Shown here piece after piece: positions 10,101 through 22,800 of a DNA stretch of 64,000 nt. Location of the stretch: NCBI GenBank assembly GCA_949987565.1, contig OX465120.1, forward strand, positions 7,144,587 to 7,208,586, given 5' to 3'. The DNA is from Luidia sarsii. Taxonomy: Eukaryota > Echinodermata > Asteroidea > Paxillosida > Luidiidae. Below the pieces are notes generated by a model. The model had not been told where the DNA came from, made no database searches, and was given only the letters and a program-made list of their open reading frames with translations. Numbering within the stretch: position 1 is the first letter of the stretch; each line of letters begins with the position of its first letter. The position numbers and the translations under genes were made by a program.

Positions 10101-11213
10101 CAACAATCTTGAATGGTAGAGCAACAATCTTGAATGCAAAAAAAAAAATAGAACGCCTGAACTGAACCTGAATGGTAGAACAACAATCTTGAATGCAAGA
10201 AAACGAAATAGAACGCCTGAACCGAACCTGAATGGTAGAGCAGCAATCTTGAATGCAAGAAAACGAAATAGAACGCCTGAACCGAACCTGAATAGTAGAG
10301 CAGCAATCTTGAATGCAAGAAAACGAAATAAAACGCCTGAACCGAACCTGAATGGTAGAACAACAATCTTGAATGCAAGAAAACGAAACAGAACGCCTGA
10401 ACTGGACCTGAATGGTAGAACAACAATCTTGAATGAGAAAAAAACGAAATAGAACGCCTGAACTGAACCTGAATGGTAGAGCAACAATCTTGAATGCAAG
10501 AAAACGAAATAGAACGCCTGAACCGAATCTGAATGGTAGAGCAGCAATCTTGAATGCAAGAAAACGAAATAGAACGCCTGAACCGAACCTGAATGGTAGA
10601 GCAACAATCTTGAATGCAAGAAAACGAAATAAAACGCCTGAACCGAACCTGAATGGTAGAGCAGCAATCTTGAATGCAAGAAAACGAAATAAAACGCCTG
10701 AACCGAACCTGAATGGTAGAACAACAATCTTGAATGCAAGAAAACGAAATAGAACGCCTGAATCGAACCTGAATGGTAGAACAACAATCTTGAATGCAAG
10801 AAAACGAAACAAAACGCCTGAACTGAACCTGAATGGTAGAGCAACAATCTTGAATGCAAAAAAAAACAAATAGAACGCCTGAACTGAACCTGAATGGTAG
10901 AACAACAATCTTGAATGGTAGAGCAACAATCTTGAATGCAAAAAAACCAAATAGAACGCCTGAACTGAACCTGAATGGTAGAGCAACAATCTTGAATGCA
11001 AGAAAACGAAATAGAACGCCTGAACTGGACCTGAATGGTAGAGCAGCAATCTTGAATGCAAGAAAACGAAACAGAACGCCTGAACTGAACCTGAATGGTA
11101 GAACAACAATCTTGAATGCAAGAAAACGAAATAGAACGCCTGACACGAACCCGAATGGTAGAACAACAATCTTGAATGCAAGAAAACGAAATAGAACGCC
11201 TGACACGAACCTA
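7162..11213. repeat. 60-bp satellite array, about 67 units, with higher-order structure
   Basis: The unit contains 'cctgaaccgaacctgaatgg' and 'caagaaaacgaaatagaacg'. Units 7201-9240 fall into five types. Thirty-four units form two copies of a 17-unit, 1,020-bp higher-order repeat (7201-8220 and 8221-9240); the first 11 units have identical order. From 9241 units are more diverged, and a shortened unit ('cttgaatggtagagc') recurs at about 10106 and 10906, 800 bp apart. Because 60 is a multiple of three and the unit lacks stops in several frames, very long ORFs exist on both strands. The + frame (7069-9258) even starts in element A. I treat these as repeat products, not genes. Confidence 0.93.
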
Positions 11214-11216
11214 TAG

Positions 11217-11447
11217 GTCTAGGTCGTAACACCATAATCTTTAAGTTGAATAATAAGAAAACGAAATTGAATGTGATAAAGGAGAAAAAGAAAACCGAAT
11301 GTGCACAGATTAGAAAGACCGGTCCGAATTAGAATGAACTTTGACGAAAATGAACATTAGAGCATTCTCTTCGACCTATATCTTATAGGGCAATATTTGT
11401 TTTAAAACATTGGAATGAAAAAACTGAGTGGGAAATTTTGAAGAAAA
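11217..11447. other. Degenerate flank of the satellite
   Basis: Contains isolated pieces resembling the unit ('aagaaaacgaaattgaatg') and then unique AT-rich sequence. No gene seen. Confidence 0.5.
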
Positions 11448-11860
11448 AAAAAGAGGTGACCACCTGAGCTATCCAGCCTGAGATGGCGGCCTTCCCAAAT
11501 ACAACAATACAAGTTCGATAATTTTTGTATCTTTGTTGATTATTCCAATAATCATTTCATGAAAATAGCAAAACAAAATTTATTGTACCGGGAGTTGAAC
11601 CCATTCCTCACCCATGTTTGAAAATAAATTAGAAAAAGTTCTATTAACCGGTTGCAATCTCTGATTTTCTGCAGGAGTTACTATAACTGTTCTTTGCATC
11701 TACGTACATGTGAATGAAAATGGGGGTGCCGGGTACGATACCCAACTCAGTGAAATGTTTTTGACTGGTGCCCCAGGCCCAACGCCTGCAAAGAAACTAG
11801 ACTGTTTTGGAAGACCCCCACCTGCACCATTTTAAGGATAGTGGCGCTGCGCAAAACCAG
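11448..11860. mobile_element. SINE-like fragments, mixed orientation
   Basis: 11460-11505 matches, on the - strand, the tRNA-like head of the SINE family ('ctggatagctcagg' reversed). A B-box-like reversed motif is at 11586-11600 ('gggagttgaaccca'). 11745-11815 matches, on +, the 'tgactggtgcccca' leader seen at 28755-28775. The order does not fit one element, so two or more fragments are present. Confidence 0.5.
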
Positions 11861-11908
11861 AGCATAGGTTATCATCCCGGTCCAGTCAATAATTGTTCAT
11901 CAACATTA

Positions 11909-12193
11909 TTATAGTATGGTGGCGCAAAAGGGACATCGCAAATCGCAAATATCTGCAAAAGATATTTGCAAATCGCAAATTTTGTCGCAAATATGTGCGC
12001 ATATATTTGCGACAAAATCTGCGAATTGCAGATTTTGTCGCAAATATTTGCGCACATAATTGCGACAAAATCTGCAATTCGCAGATTTTGTCGCAAATAT
12101 ATGCGCACATATTTGCGACAAAATGTGCGAATTGCAAATATCTTTGCAGATATTTGCGATTTGCAATGTCCCTTCTGCGCCACCATATTATAG
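11909..12193. mobile_element. Palindromic MITE with internal inverted units
   Basis: Near-perfect palindrome. The ends are 'tatggtggcgca' at 11915 and 'gcgccaccata' ending at 12187. TTATAG on both sides (11909-11914, 12188-12193) may be a 6-bp target duplication or part of the inverted repeat. The inside consists of alternating 'gattttgtcgcaaatat' and its complement, so nearly the same peptide is open on both strands. Confidence 0.85.
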
Positions 12194-12528
12194 CCTAGGT
12201 AAAGAATAATTTTAGAGCTCCTGTACGGTGTAATTATTGTGCGCCCTCTTGCGGAAAAAAAATATTATTCGGTAAGTTGTTGGGGGCTATCCCGTTACGT
12301 CTCGCGCGGGCAAAGCACCATTGTCCACTTGAAGATACTTGTGCTGGAACAGGCACAGTCTTCCTACAAGGAGCACCGATTAATATGGAATGACTTGCTG
12401 CGCTGAAGGTGTTCTGTGTTACAGGTACTTGCTCCATGCTTGTTTACGTGCCTATTCATGTCCCTGTCAGTCTGTTGAGGGCGCGCTTCTTGTGTGCTCT
12501 CATACTTTCATCGCATGCGTACTTTCAT

Positions 12529-12665
12529 AGGCCGTTTTCGAAATAAAGGCTCGGGCTTAGGCTTCGTCACCATGGTCTGAGAAAACCTGAACATCCAGGT
12601 TGTGGTTTGTTTCCGAATTTGAAGGTTTGTTGAACCGATAGGTAAAGGGTATTCCCCAAGAAACT
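12529..12665 (+). mobile_element. Single-ended copy of the GGCCGTTTTC MITE
   Basis: Matches the left half of the MITE at 50441-50693 ('ggccgttttc', 'ttaggcttcgtc', 'tttccgaatttgaaggtttg'). The right terminal repeat is not found nearby, so it is truncated. Confidence 0.7.
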
Positions 12666-12839
12666 GGTACCGAAGTGTATATAATCCTGTGGAAGGCATA
12701 GCTGGCACTCAATGACATCGCCATCTTGGACTTGTATTTATTTAGTGGTGTGCACCAATGTTGTACGTGGTTTGCCGGTAGCGTTGCGCCTGCATTGCAA
12801 AACAGCGTAAACATGTAGTGTACTGTGCTGTACATTATA

Positions 12840-13567
12840 TCCTCCAATAACCGGTTTTGGACGATATAAGGACTTTTCTTCAAACTGAACAATGTGGACG
12901 AAAGTATCACACTAAAAGAGGTCTCAGTCACTTTCTCCACACCACAGACTATTAAAATAATCATAGAGAAGGTTGATCAAGCCTGTCACTTCCGTAAGAT
13001 TACCCGGTTTTGTTGACGTCCGCGGCGCACCGCGCAGTAAGCATTGTGACCTATTTTCGTCAGTGGTGTTTAGTAAGGTGTCCCAGGCCCAGTGCAGCCA
13101 AACGCAAAATAAATTCTTAAAATAACTCAAAATGCTAAAGTAAAAGTAGTACACTACTACTACTACGTTACTACACTAGATACATGTACCCATGCATATA
13201 CGTACATGTACCTCACATAATGATCATTTAACTAAACTAGTAATTAATACTAATAGTTTAATAATAATACACTGTATCCTCCAATAACCGGTTTACGACG
13301 ATATAAGGACCTTTCTTCAAACTGAACAATGTGGACGAAAGTTTCACACTAAAAGAGGTCCCAGTCACTTTCTCCACACCACAGACTATTAGAATAATCA
13401 TGGAGAAGGTTGATCAAGCCTGTCACATCCGTAAGATTACCCGGTTTTGTTGACGTCCGCGGCGCTCCGCGCAATAAGCATCGTCACCTGTTTTCGTCAG
13501 TGGTGTTTAGTAAGGTGTCCCAGTGCAGCTAAACGCAAAATAAATTCTTAAAATAACTCAAAATGCT
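12840..13567. repeat. Direct duplication of a 300-bp block
   Basis: 12840-13136 and 13274-13567 match base for base over most of their length ('tcctccaataaccggttt' to 'ataactcaaaatgct'), with a few substitutions and a small deletion in copy 2. A 137-bp spacer with TAC/TAG triplets lies between them. No coding function is apparent. Confidence 0.88.
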
Positions 13568-14653
13568 GTGTGGCACTGTAAAATTCTTCCCTGTATGTTT
13601 TTGTGTGTTCATCTTTGTTTTTGTTTTTCCACACTGCTTCTAACACTTTCCTCAAATCATTCATAATTTATGCTTAAAACGTATTGGTCTGGTCGATGTC
13701 TTCTTTTGTGACGTTTAAAAAAAACTCCATAATCCTCTTTCTCACTGCTTCTTCAGTTATGACCTTTCCCAAAATCACTCCAGAGACACATTTCCTCCTT
13801 CTTGGTACTTTCTCTAGCTGCCCTTTTATTTTTTTCATTTTTTTAAAAAGCCTATTGGGCCATGTTACTTTTTGTCTTTAAATAATAATAAACAAAAATT
13901 AAAAAATTATATAAGCGAGACGCCCTATAGGAGCTTCCATAGTTTTTACCCAGAACGGACTGCCTCAAGTTGCGTGATATATTTTTTTTTCTACGGATGT
14001 TGGGGTTTGTTAATGTAAACTCAGATTTGTTTTAGGACCAACAATAAAGAAAACTGGAGCTTCGAAGCAACTGCCAATTTTGTACCTAGGAAAATAGACC
14101 CCAAAAGAGCAACTTTTTGAATCACACGAGTTTGGCCTACTGGAAAGGCCTTAAATTTCCACATTTTCGGTGACGGACAAGAGCAGGAAACCAACTGTAA
14201 GATACGAAGTCTGAGATCGTTATACGGAGTTGTTTTCATAGTGCGATGTGAGTTAGAAGGCTAAGCGTCGAAAACGTGTAGCGTCGAAAACGGGGGTTCC
14301 CACGATACATGTATTGCTCATTCTTAATGTGCTGTTCATTTATTGATTGAAATTTGATTGTGTACCGGTATGTTCATGGTATGTTTTTTTTGTTTCATTA
14401 GAGAGTTTATTTGTGTTTATTTGTGTCATAAGAGATTAACTGTAGCCATTTGTTTTTACTCCTTTTGATTTTTCAACTTTTTTTTTTATAAAAAAATGTA
14501 AGGAAAAACCATGCTATCGAGTTATATTGTATACCTGTGCCAGCACCAGCCATGCTATGTACCGTACACAAATCGCCTGTCAGTAAGCCCATACTGCCCA
14601 TAGCTTATTTCCTTGTTATTTCCTTGCACTTTGCAGCCCCAGTCTGTGCCACC
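13568..14653. other. Upstream region of the ETFRF1-like gene
   Basis: AT-rich, with T and A runs and no recognised element. The promoter and any 5' non-coding exon of the ETFRF1-like gene should lie here, but no TATA box or initiator can be picked with confidence. Confidence 0.4.
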
Positions 14654-15605
14654 ATGATTAACAACACTCGACAGATTGTGAAAGAATTGTATAGAAATGT
14701 AAGTACATGTGTACTTAAACTAGAGGTCATCATGATTTTCAATTGACAAAAGTTGCTGCTTATTCAAATCCCAAAATTTATCTCACAATTCAAGTAGTAA
14801 AAGCAATTTATTTTAAATTACCGTAGCCTAAATCTACTAAAATCACATGGTTGTGGTATTTTGAACTATTTTCAATGTTGCCGTTTGGAAGTGGTGAAAG
14901 CAAGTATGAAAATATTTTGAAAGAAGGCCTGGCGTCGATTTCACCAAACCCATCGTAACTTACGATCAAACGCAAGGCGATGAACGATGCAGAGAAACCA
15001 TAGTGTATCACAACTTACGATGGGTTATTCATTGTAAGGTGAGTTACGATACATCGTAAGGCTTCGTGAAATGCAGCCCTGGTGTTTGTTCTGACATGAA
15101 TCCTAGCAGGGTCATTCTGCCTTTGCCAGTAAGCAGTTGGCAACATGGTTGTGTTGCCTTTACTGCATTAATGATGTGTGTTCTTGTTCTTATCCTCTCA
15201 CTTCTTATTTATGCAGAGACCTAGCTAGATTGTCTTACTACTGATACAAGTGTTCTTTATTTAAGTAACTATGACTTTACTTCCTGTTTAAAGTAAGACA
15301 AAAAGCTCTGGATGTCTACACATGTATGTAGTGTACATGTATATGATTTGTATTAAAAAGAATTACTTTATTTTCTTTTGTACCCTTTTCCACAGTTGAT
15401 ATTCCTTGGTCGCGATTACCCAAAAGGAGAGAAATACTTCCGAGACAGATGCCATGCTGCATTCATGAAAAACAAGGATTTAACAGACCCTCAGAAGATC
15501 CAGGAATTGGTTGCCAGAGGGGAATATGTCATGAAAGAACTTGAAGCCTTGTACATGCTGAGGAAATATCGAGCATTAAAGAAACGCTATTACCATGAGA
15601 CCTGA
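14654..15605 (+). CDS. ETFRF1: ETFRF1/LYRM5-like LYR-motif protein, two exons
   Basis: Exon 1 is 14654-14698, exon 2 is 15396-15605. The start sits in 'gccaccATG', a strong initiation context. The donor is GTAAGT and the acceptor 'ttttccacag', phase 0. The product is 84 aa, near the roughly 90 aa of vertebrate ETFRF1. Hallmarks: 'ELYRN' (the LYR region) at residues 11-15, 'LGRDYPKG' at 19-26, and '[10 protein letters not shown]'-like '[19 protein letters not shown]' near the C terminus. The intron falls at the place I expect for the family, just before the LGRDYPKG block. LYR proteins work in the mitochondrial matrix with acyl-carrier protein; ETFRF1 acts on electron-transfer flavoprotein. 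The gene is convergent with the LRRC27-like gene. A 150-bp MITE lies in the intron. Confidence 0.9.
14928..15082. mobile_element. MITE M1, copy in ETFRF1 intron
   Basis: About 145 bp (14933-15077) between two CCTGG pentamers. The ends contain 'gatttcacc' and, reversed, 'gcatttcac'. A second copy is inside the 12-bp minisatellite at 55476-55618. Internal sequence is shared ('catcgtaacttacgatcaa', 'gttattcat'). Confidence 0.82.
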
Positions 15606-17845
15606 CATTGGACTACAGGCAGCATGGGTCACAAATAATCCCACCTGACAGCAGACATGAAGTGTGCATAATTATATGCATAAGTGTACAACAGTACAAC
15701 AGACATTGTTGTATTCTATGGTTGAAAACTGTTCCATTGGCATACATTGCATATGAATTGAGTGATAAACTCAAAGAATTGTTTGATAGCAAAGCTGCTA
15801 TCCATTTCCGTTGGTTTATTCCCCAACAATAATGCATATCTCTTTAATTGTAACAGCAATGAGAGTTATCCAGGGTGATGGTACATGTAAGTAGCCATTG
15901 CTTCTTACATGTACCTTATTGTACATGTATTCATCTTAATGAATCTGGGAAAGCTTGGCTGTGTTCAACTTAAGTCCAAGGTTTCAAAGGTTCATTTTTT
16001 GGTTCTTAGTGAGGACTACATGTATTTAATTACAATGTATAGGACATTACCATTAAAATTGTCATTGACATTACTTTTACATGTAATTTGAGCGTGGACC
16101 TTGTCTAAATTAATTGGCTTTGTCTCCAAATGAATCCACATGTGTGGGGCCATTAGCTAATGCCTGCAATCAATATTCAATACCCAAAGACCAGTGTGCT
16201 GTTTATGGTCATAGCCAATTCTGTCACAACTAGGATTTTTTTCCCACCACTCTTTCTCCACAATATTCTTCAAAAGTTCATTAATTAAAAATCACTACTG
16301 TGGGCTTCCAGTTTAATAAAATATACAGAATCAAATGTGGAAATATGTATGTATTGTATTGATAGAACTTGACATTAAATAAATGATTAGGAACTAAACT
16401 TCCTGAAACATTTGTCACATCTCGGTAAGTGTTGACCCATGTATTGGAATTCTCTAATTTCCTCTTACTTTGGGCTATCATGTATTCATCATGAATGGAC
16501 AAGTTTGGCCACAATCTCCACTTTCACCTGACTTTGGCATCTTTTTATGTTTTTGCTATAGAGCAGCAGTCTGTGGTAAAACCAGCTATAAGTATAGGTA
16601 TACCATCAGTACCACGGTCTTTGTGAGTTGGTTGATTTTTAGTACTAATTTGCCATGACCATGTAAGTCAATTGCAATGAAAAAAGCTGGTAACACAATA
16701 TTTTGGGTAGTGTGCGCATGTGCTCTGCCCATGGCAGTCTCCTGACTTAACTGCAAGTCTGCAAGTCTGCAATCTTTCCACTTTGTGCTTCCACCATGTA
16801 AACATCTTATAATTAACTTATATAGAAATAATGTATAAGATGGGCAATTGATTTGGCAATACCATTTCATGTCTGATTCTTAAAGTAGGATCAGAATCAA
16901 TGTGTTAATGCAGTGACATATCTGGAAAGTTTAATCCTCCCCAGTAAACTAAACGTTATTATCTTCAAGATTCAAATAAATGAAGAAATGTTGTGTTCAA
17001 CTATATGCATATCAAACAAAGGCAACTTAGGGAGGGTTTAAACTTACTGTACCTACTTCAATGCCAAGCTATTGAAGGGCATGTTGGATCTTAAATTTTA
17101 AGAATAATTACAGGCCTTTCGTAGTAAGAATCAAGTGTTTACCATACATGTACTTGTAATGTACATGTACTATGGCACACAACATAAATGCCATGTAGTT
17201 GTCATGTTTTGTTTTCTATTGTTTACATGGAGTTCAATGTCTGAAACAACACATCCGTATATCCATAAACATGTACGTGTAAATGTGCCACTGGTCTAAC
17301 CTGGACAGTAAAGTTAGTTCTTCTCCAATGCTAACAGGAGGCAATAGTGAATTATATTTATATTGGTATATTTGATTGGTGTTATGATACATGTTGTGGA
17401 TTATTGGTTGACAAAATCTACACAGTATTGGAATGTTAATGTTGTAATGTTGTGTTGACCCATTCGTTGATATCAAGTGCTGAGGTACAACAGATGTTAA
17501 CATTTCTATTTTATACAAGTTGAAGGAGAGCAGTCCAGATATCAGGTATTTTCTTTTGTCATAATGTGCTTCCATGGTTTCAATGGATCCCGGCCATATC
17601 TTTAGCATGTTCATGTATTTTGTTGTTGATCAACTACAATGAATAGAAATTTGCTGAAAATAAACACCTTTTTGGTTGCATAATTATTGTCATGTTTCGG
17701 ACATGAATCTGTATTTAAAGTTACAAATGTGGTCTCTGCTGCACCTTTTATTTGAAATGGAAACATGATATTAAAGTAAAACAAAACATCTAATTAAGTG
17801 ATTTGATTAGAGACGCAGTCTTGCATTGGAATTTTGGGGATTTAT
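15606..17845. other. 3' flank of the ETFRF1-like gene
   Basis: No further coding exon recognised. Short ACATGTA-rich patches occur. Several AATAAA hexamers are present (for example near 17660), so the 3' UTR could be long, but the true end cannot be chosen. Confidence 0.4.
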
Positions 17846-17849
17846 AACA

Positions 17850-18322
17850 TTCGATATCAGATATGAGTGTACTGGGCATAGAATCACTTGGTCACCGTAG
17901 TAATGCTGTCCGTCTTAGCCGTGAGAAAATGTGGATGAAGCGTCTTCGGACTATTCAACCACATGGTCTCAACATCCAGGAGGGTAATGACTAACACCAT
18001 GCAGCTTTCTGATAATCCTTCTTTTGTGTTCAGTCTTTCACACTTCCCTCTTTGATCTTTCCCCCTATTGTCACTAATCCCTACCCCACTCCTTGCCCTT
18101 CTCTTTGATCTTTCCCCCTCCTCTCACTAATGCCTACCCTACCCCTTGCCCTTCCCTTTGATCTCTCCCTACCAGCTTCACTCTTTGTCCTTTGTTTCTC
18201 ATCCGTGTCCTATTCACTCTCTCCCCCCTGCCTTCGTGTACATGTATCTGTTTTGTCCTTGTCACTCTGCCTTTGAGAAAGGTCCTGCTAGGATCGAAAC
18301 GTCAGGCCCACTAAATTTTAGA
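17850..18322 (+). mobile_element. Penelope-like element, 3' fragment
   Basis: Starts inside the C-terminal coding part ('ttcgatatcagatatgagtg'), continues through 'ccacatggtctcaacatcc', and ends with the tail 'gagaaaggtcctgcta' and 'gatcgaaacgtcaggccc'. The pyrimidine-rich segment of the 3' UTR is duplicated (18060-18175). Confidence 0.8.
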
Positions 18323-19883
18323 TGTTTAGTGTTGTGATACACTTTCAGTGCAGTATTTTTAAGCTACAACCATGAAAATAAAACCCACTTCGATAAATCA
18401 GAAACAATCTGAATTTCAACTTTATTTCAAAAATATTGTCAAGCAAAACAAAAGTAACTATACATTAGTTACCAATGTGCATTGAACACTTTTATGTTCA
18501 CCAAGTATTATTAGCAATTGGTCCAACAATGGAAAATTTAACAATTTGAACTGCTGAAAGTAAGCAAAGAAAGATTACTTTACCCAAGGAAGTCATGACA
18601 AAAGTTAATGGAATAAGTTTGAAAATGTATATATGGAAGGCAGAAAACAGAAAATCCTTTTAAATGAACAGCACTGATGTTATAATGCTGTTTGCTGATA
18701 CCTAGAATACTACATAATTTAGCATTGCTTCACACATTGTAACGTACATAATGCACATACCGTTCTTGCAAAAACACTGGGTAAACCAAGGTTTATTTGT
18801 CAGGCCCTATTCAGTACAAACTGTTTAACTGAAAGCAGTACCGGTATATACCGAGAAAAGCACTCGGAGCCAAGCACCATTTACTGCAATATTAACAAAT
18901 ATTTCAAAGCGATCCAGAATGACAGATCCGGATCATCCCCCCCCCCAAAAAAAGTTAAGCAAGAGAGAATACCGACATACTGTAGAAAATATTCATAACT
19001 TTTCAACTTATTTTGTTAACAGAAAGATTGACAAACAACCAGACTAACGGTACTGCAGCAAAAACATAACCTTGATGGAGGTAAAAATGTAGTACAATGT
19101 AGTATATAATGTAATAATGTTATATTAAAACTAGTGCTTAATTACTTAAATGACCAAAATGCAAATCTCAAAGCATTTCCTTTAGGAAAACACGATATAA
19201 ACTTCTCCCTTGTCATTAACACATGGAAGTAAATGACTAAGTTTACTAGCTAGTTTGTGAATGCCGCAGCACTATAGACCAATCAATGAGGCATATACAT
19301 CATTGTGTCAGTCAGGAGTACAGACCTGTTATAGCTTCTGGGTGATACCCCCACAGCAAACAAAGATTTGTACAAATGAATATCTCATTCAGAAACTCAA
19401 TGAGGACCTTATTCAAATAGAAAATACATAGAAAATCTTTCAAATTTGTTGTACCCCATTTTCAATTTACAATTGCATGTATTGAGACATAAAATGGGGC
19501 ATTAAGGAATGCTTTAAACAAGATGACTTATATATTTATCAGTTCTCACTCTCGGCTGCAAAGCTGGTGGGATAGGTTCATTATAATAAATCCCAACACA
19601 AGAAAATTTATGAGTTCAATAAGTGTCAAGACAGCATACTCAGATAACTTGGTCATTAATTTCAATGAAAGAACAACAAACTAAGGCATTCTACATAAGA
19701 CAGTGTACATAAAAAGTAGTATAATTTTAATGTATGGTAAAACATTGTACACTCAACATCTTGTATTTGAATAGAATATTGTATACAGTACTTCCATGTT
19801 TATTTAGGCACTTCTCAATACTATTCACCCAATTATAGACAATTTTGTTTATGTTGAAGGCAAACATTGTGGAAGGTTTTCAT
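18323..19883. other. 3' flank of the LRRC27-like gene
   Basis: No coding exon recognised. On the - strand AATAAA lies at 19804-19799, about 80 bp past the LRRC27 stop, and further hexamers occur near 18425. One of these probably ends the LRRC27 transcript. Confidence 0.45.
19799..19804 (-). terminator. Candidate poly(A) signal of the LRRC27-like gene
   Basis: AATAAA on the - strand about 80 bp after the TGA at 19886-19884. It is the nearest canonical hexamer. Confidence 0.5.
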
Positions 19884-22800
19884 TCAAGGGATAGGGGAGG
19901 CATCCCCAGTGAAGGCACGGAATCTGTACTCTAACTCCAGACGTCTGTGGTTCACTTCCCGTTGTAGGTCACTAGCCTGTTCAAAGAAATCAATGACAGA
20001 CAAAATCTATTAACAAATGTGTCCAGATGTGTCTTAACTGCTTCACCACTTTGTGCCGGGGACACCCCATTTGGAGTCTGCTATGGTTTTACTATGTGAC
20101 AGGCTCTCTGAATCCGGGCACCACTATTGTCCAAAGACTGTTTTCAGCCTCAAACAAATCAATACAAAGTATGAAAAAAGACCAGTTTTGATGCAAGTTG
20201 CCACATGAATTGCCTGGATTAGTGGTAACAATTGTTTTTGGGACCTTTACTGTAGATGTTCAAGGGATAGCGCACTGCCACGGGAGAGTGTATTGGCACA
20301 TCCCACAGCCCAATGGTGGTCGGTTAGGCAGTGGAATTCCACCCACATTATATTCTTCACCGCAAACTGTATGCTCGGTTGGGGCCGACCAACTCAAAGA
20401 TTTGACTGCCTGGACTGGAGGCTAGTCTGCGGTCAAAGGCTATCAGTATCAGTCCACACACACACACACACCCACACACAAGTTCCGCTATGCTCAGTTG
20501 ACAACGCACTGAGGGTGTTGACAAAGGGTGTTGACAACACCCTTTTTTGAACGGATAATCCCTTGGCAAAAGCCACACTGATGTCCAAATTGTGCCAGGT
20601 TTGACTCATGTGTACACATGGTATATAGTTATTGACTTATTTCACAGGTATACATGTATGTTTCCCGATTGTTTTAGCGAGTTTTTAGAATGACGCATTG
20701 ATGAAAAATCCCCGTATGGCGGTCAAGGGGCACTGGAAAATGCCCGGTGCAAAGTGGTTAAGGCATCAAATATAAATCCATACAGGAGCTTGTCATCATG
20801 CAATATTAGGATGCAAAGTACACTTTGACAAGAACTGTGCAAAATACACTATTTATGTGTTATATGGAAGTCACAACAAGCACCTCAAACAAACTTGAAC
20901 CATATTTGCCTTCCTTGGTTTGGCTTTGACCCCCTTGAAGCCAGGGTTAATAATAGTCCCAATGGAAATCCCAGTGCCATTTCATCAAAAACTCGCTAAA
21001 TAATTGGATAACCATTAACTGTATCTGCAAAATCAATTAATAAAAGTAGACTGTATCTGTATCATCAAGTCAAACCTGGCACAATTTGGAAGGCTGTGTG
21101 GGTTTTGTCAAGGGATTATCCACCCAAAAATACATGAAGAAGATCATTGTGTGTAGCATAGTAGAGCATAGCATGTGCCCTTTGAATAGAGATTAGCCTC
21201 CACTCCAAGCGGACAAATCTTTAGGAGCATTTCCACTGTCTATCCGGTGACCGCTGTGCTGTGGGACATGCCAATACACTGTCTTGTCCACAATGACATC
21301 CCTTAAAGGCATTAAAGACTGTGATTAACATACAGCTTGTAATAATATGCAAATATCTTGTTGCTTTCAACTTCATCCCTCTCATTGTCAGTGAAGAAGT
21401 AAAGTCACATAAATGACATGAGCATGTATTGTAACTCATAATGTAACTCACAGCACATCAGCACCTAATTTAATCTGTAATGTAATGTTTATTCACATAT
21501 GGCTCCAGCTCATGTTGAACACTGCCAGGATTTGATTGTTGTCAAGCCAATATACTCAAATGTTAATAACCACTGCAATTAACACCAGTGCACCAATACC
21601 AACAACATGAAAAGTGAGTTTACGTGCTGCCCTCCAATCTGCAATGAAAAAGAAACTTACAAAGCATACACTTTGGTGGAGAACAGATGGAAGCTCAGAA
21701 GAGCTTCAGTTGGGAAAATTGTCCTGGCTTGGGAAGCTATGAAGAAAGAGAGACTCTGACTTGAAAATCATGTTGGTACTTGCCAACTATGTCCAGGCAG
21801 TCATTGTAGTTCTGGGATCACCCAAAGTGGATGCAGCTTTTACATCTTAATGAGATTAAATATATTATTACTACCCTGAGGTCAAGATCCTTCATTGGCA
21901 ATCTGAATTTTGGCTTTTCTGACTACCCCTTTACAGCAGTGCTCAGCAATGCCCCTGATCTAATGCATGACTGCAGATTGACAGTTCAATGTCCACCACA
22001 GGCCGCTAAACAGTCTACATGCACATGAGCTGTACCACTACTAACCTTCTCGTCATCATATGTAAGCTGTGTGGCAAGGTTTGCACTTATCAAACCAACT
22101 GAAGCTCAGCTATCATTTTGATATATCATAAGCAACATTACAGCTGTCCCAACAAAGGATGACTCCATCAGTACTACGAGTGTGTGTATGGTTTTTTTAT
22201 CAATGACAATGACATTTCAACATCAATGACTGGCAACAGAATCATAGAATTGTATGCATTCTACCCCCCACACATCAAAGATATACCTTCACTGATAGAC
22301 ATATGTTGATTTTACAATCACAGGCACTGATTACCAGGTTTCCTTACATGGATTACATACAGGTGTGAGTATTCAAGTTAGAGGTGACACCCTATCTCTT
22401 TGGAGTATGGACTATTTCAGAGCAATATTCTTTCTTGAAAGAGAAGACTTGCATGATGTCACTGCAATCTTTCCACATTGTAATTGCAACCTAAGTGTGA
22501 ATATCATTAAACTAACACATTTTCTTTCTACCAGGTATTTCCACTTTGGATTGATTGAACATCATACATAAAGCCTAGCTCCAACAGGCCCGTCACCCCC
22601 ATGCATTGGTAGTTGCATAGGCTAAGTCCATCAAATGCCAAAACAATGCCAAGTGGGAGAAATAGGAGGCACAAGACCTGCACCAATTAACGGTGGCACA
22701 TGAATGGGGAAAACCGGCTGGGAATGTTACAGCAACTGGCAACTGGCACACTTGTGGCACTATCTTGTGTGGTGTGACGCTTCGCAAGGCAAGAGTGCTG

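Noticed and set aside
7162..11213. CRISPR array
   Set aside because: Units are contiguous with no unique spacers, and the genome is animal.
7173..11235. Long - strand ORFs of 590 to 1,228 codons
   Set aside because: Same satellite effect; low-complexity Phe/Ser/Arg-rich translations with no start context.
11872..12198. Pair of similar ORFs on opposite strands
   Set aside because: Explained by the palindromic MITE.
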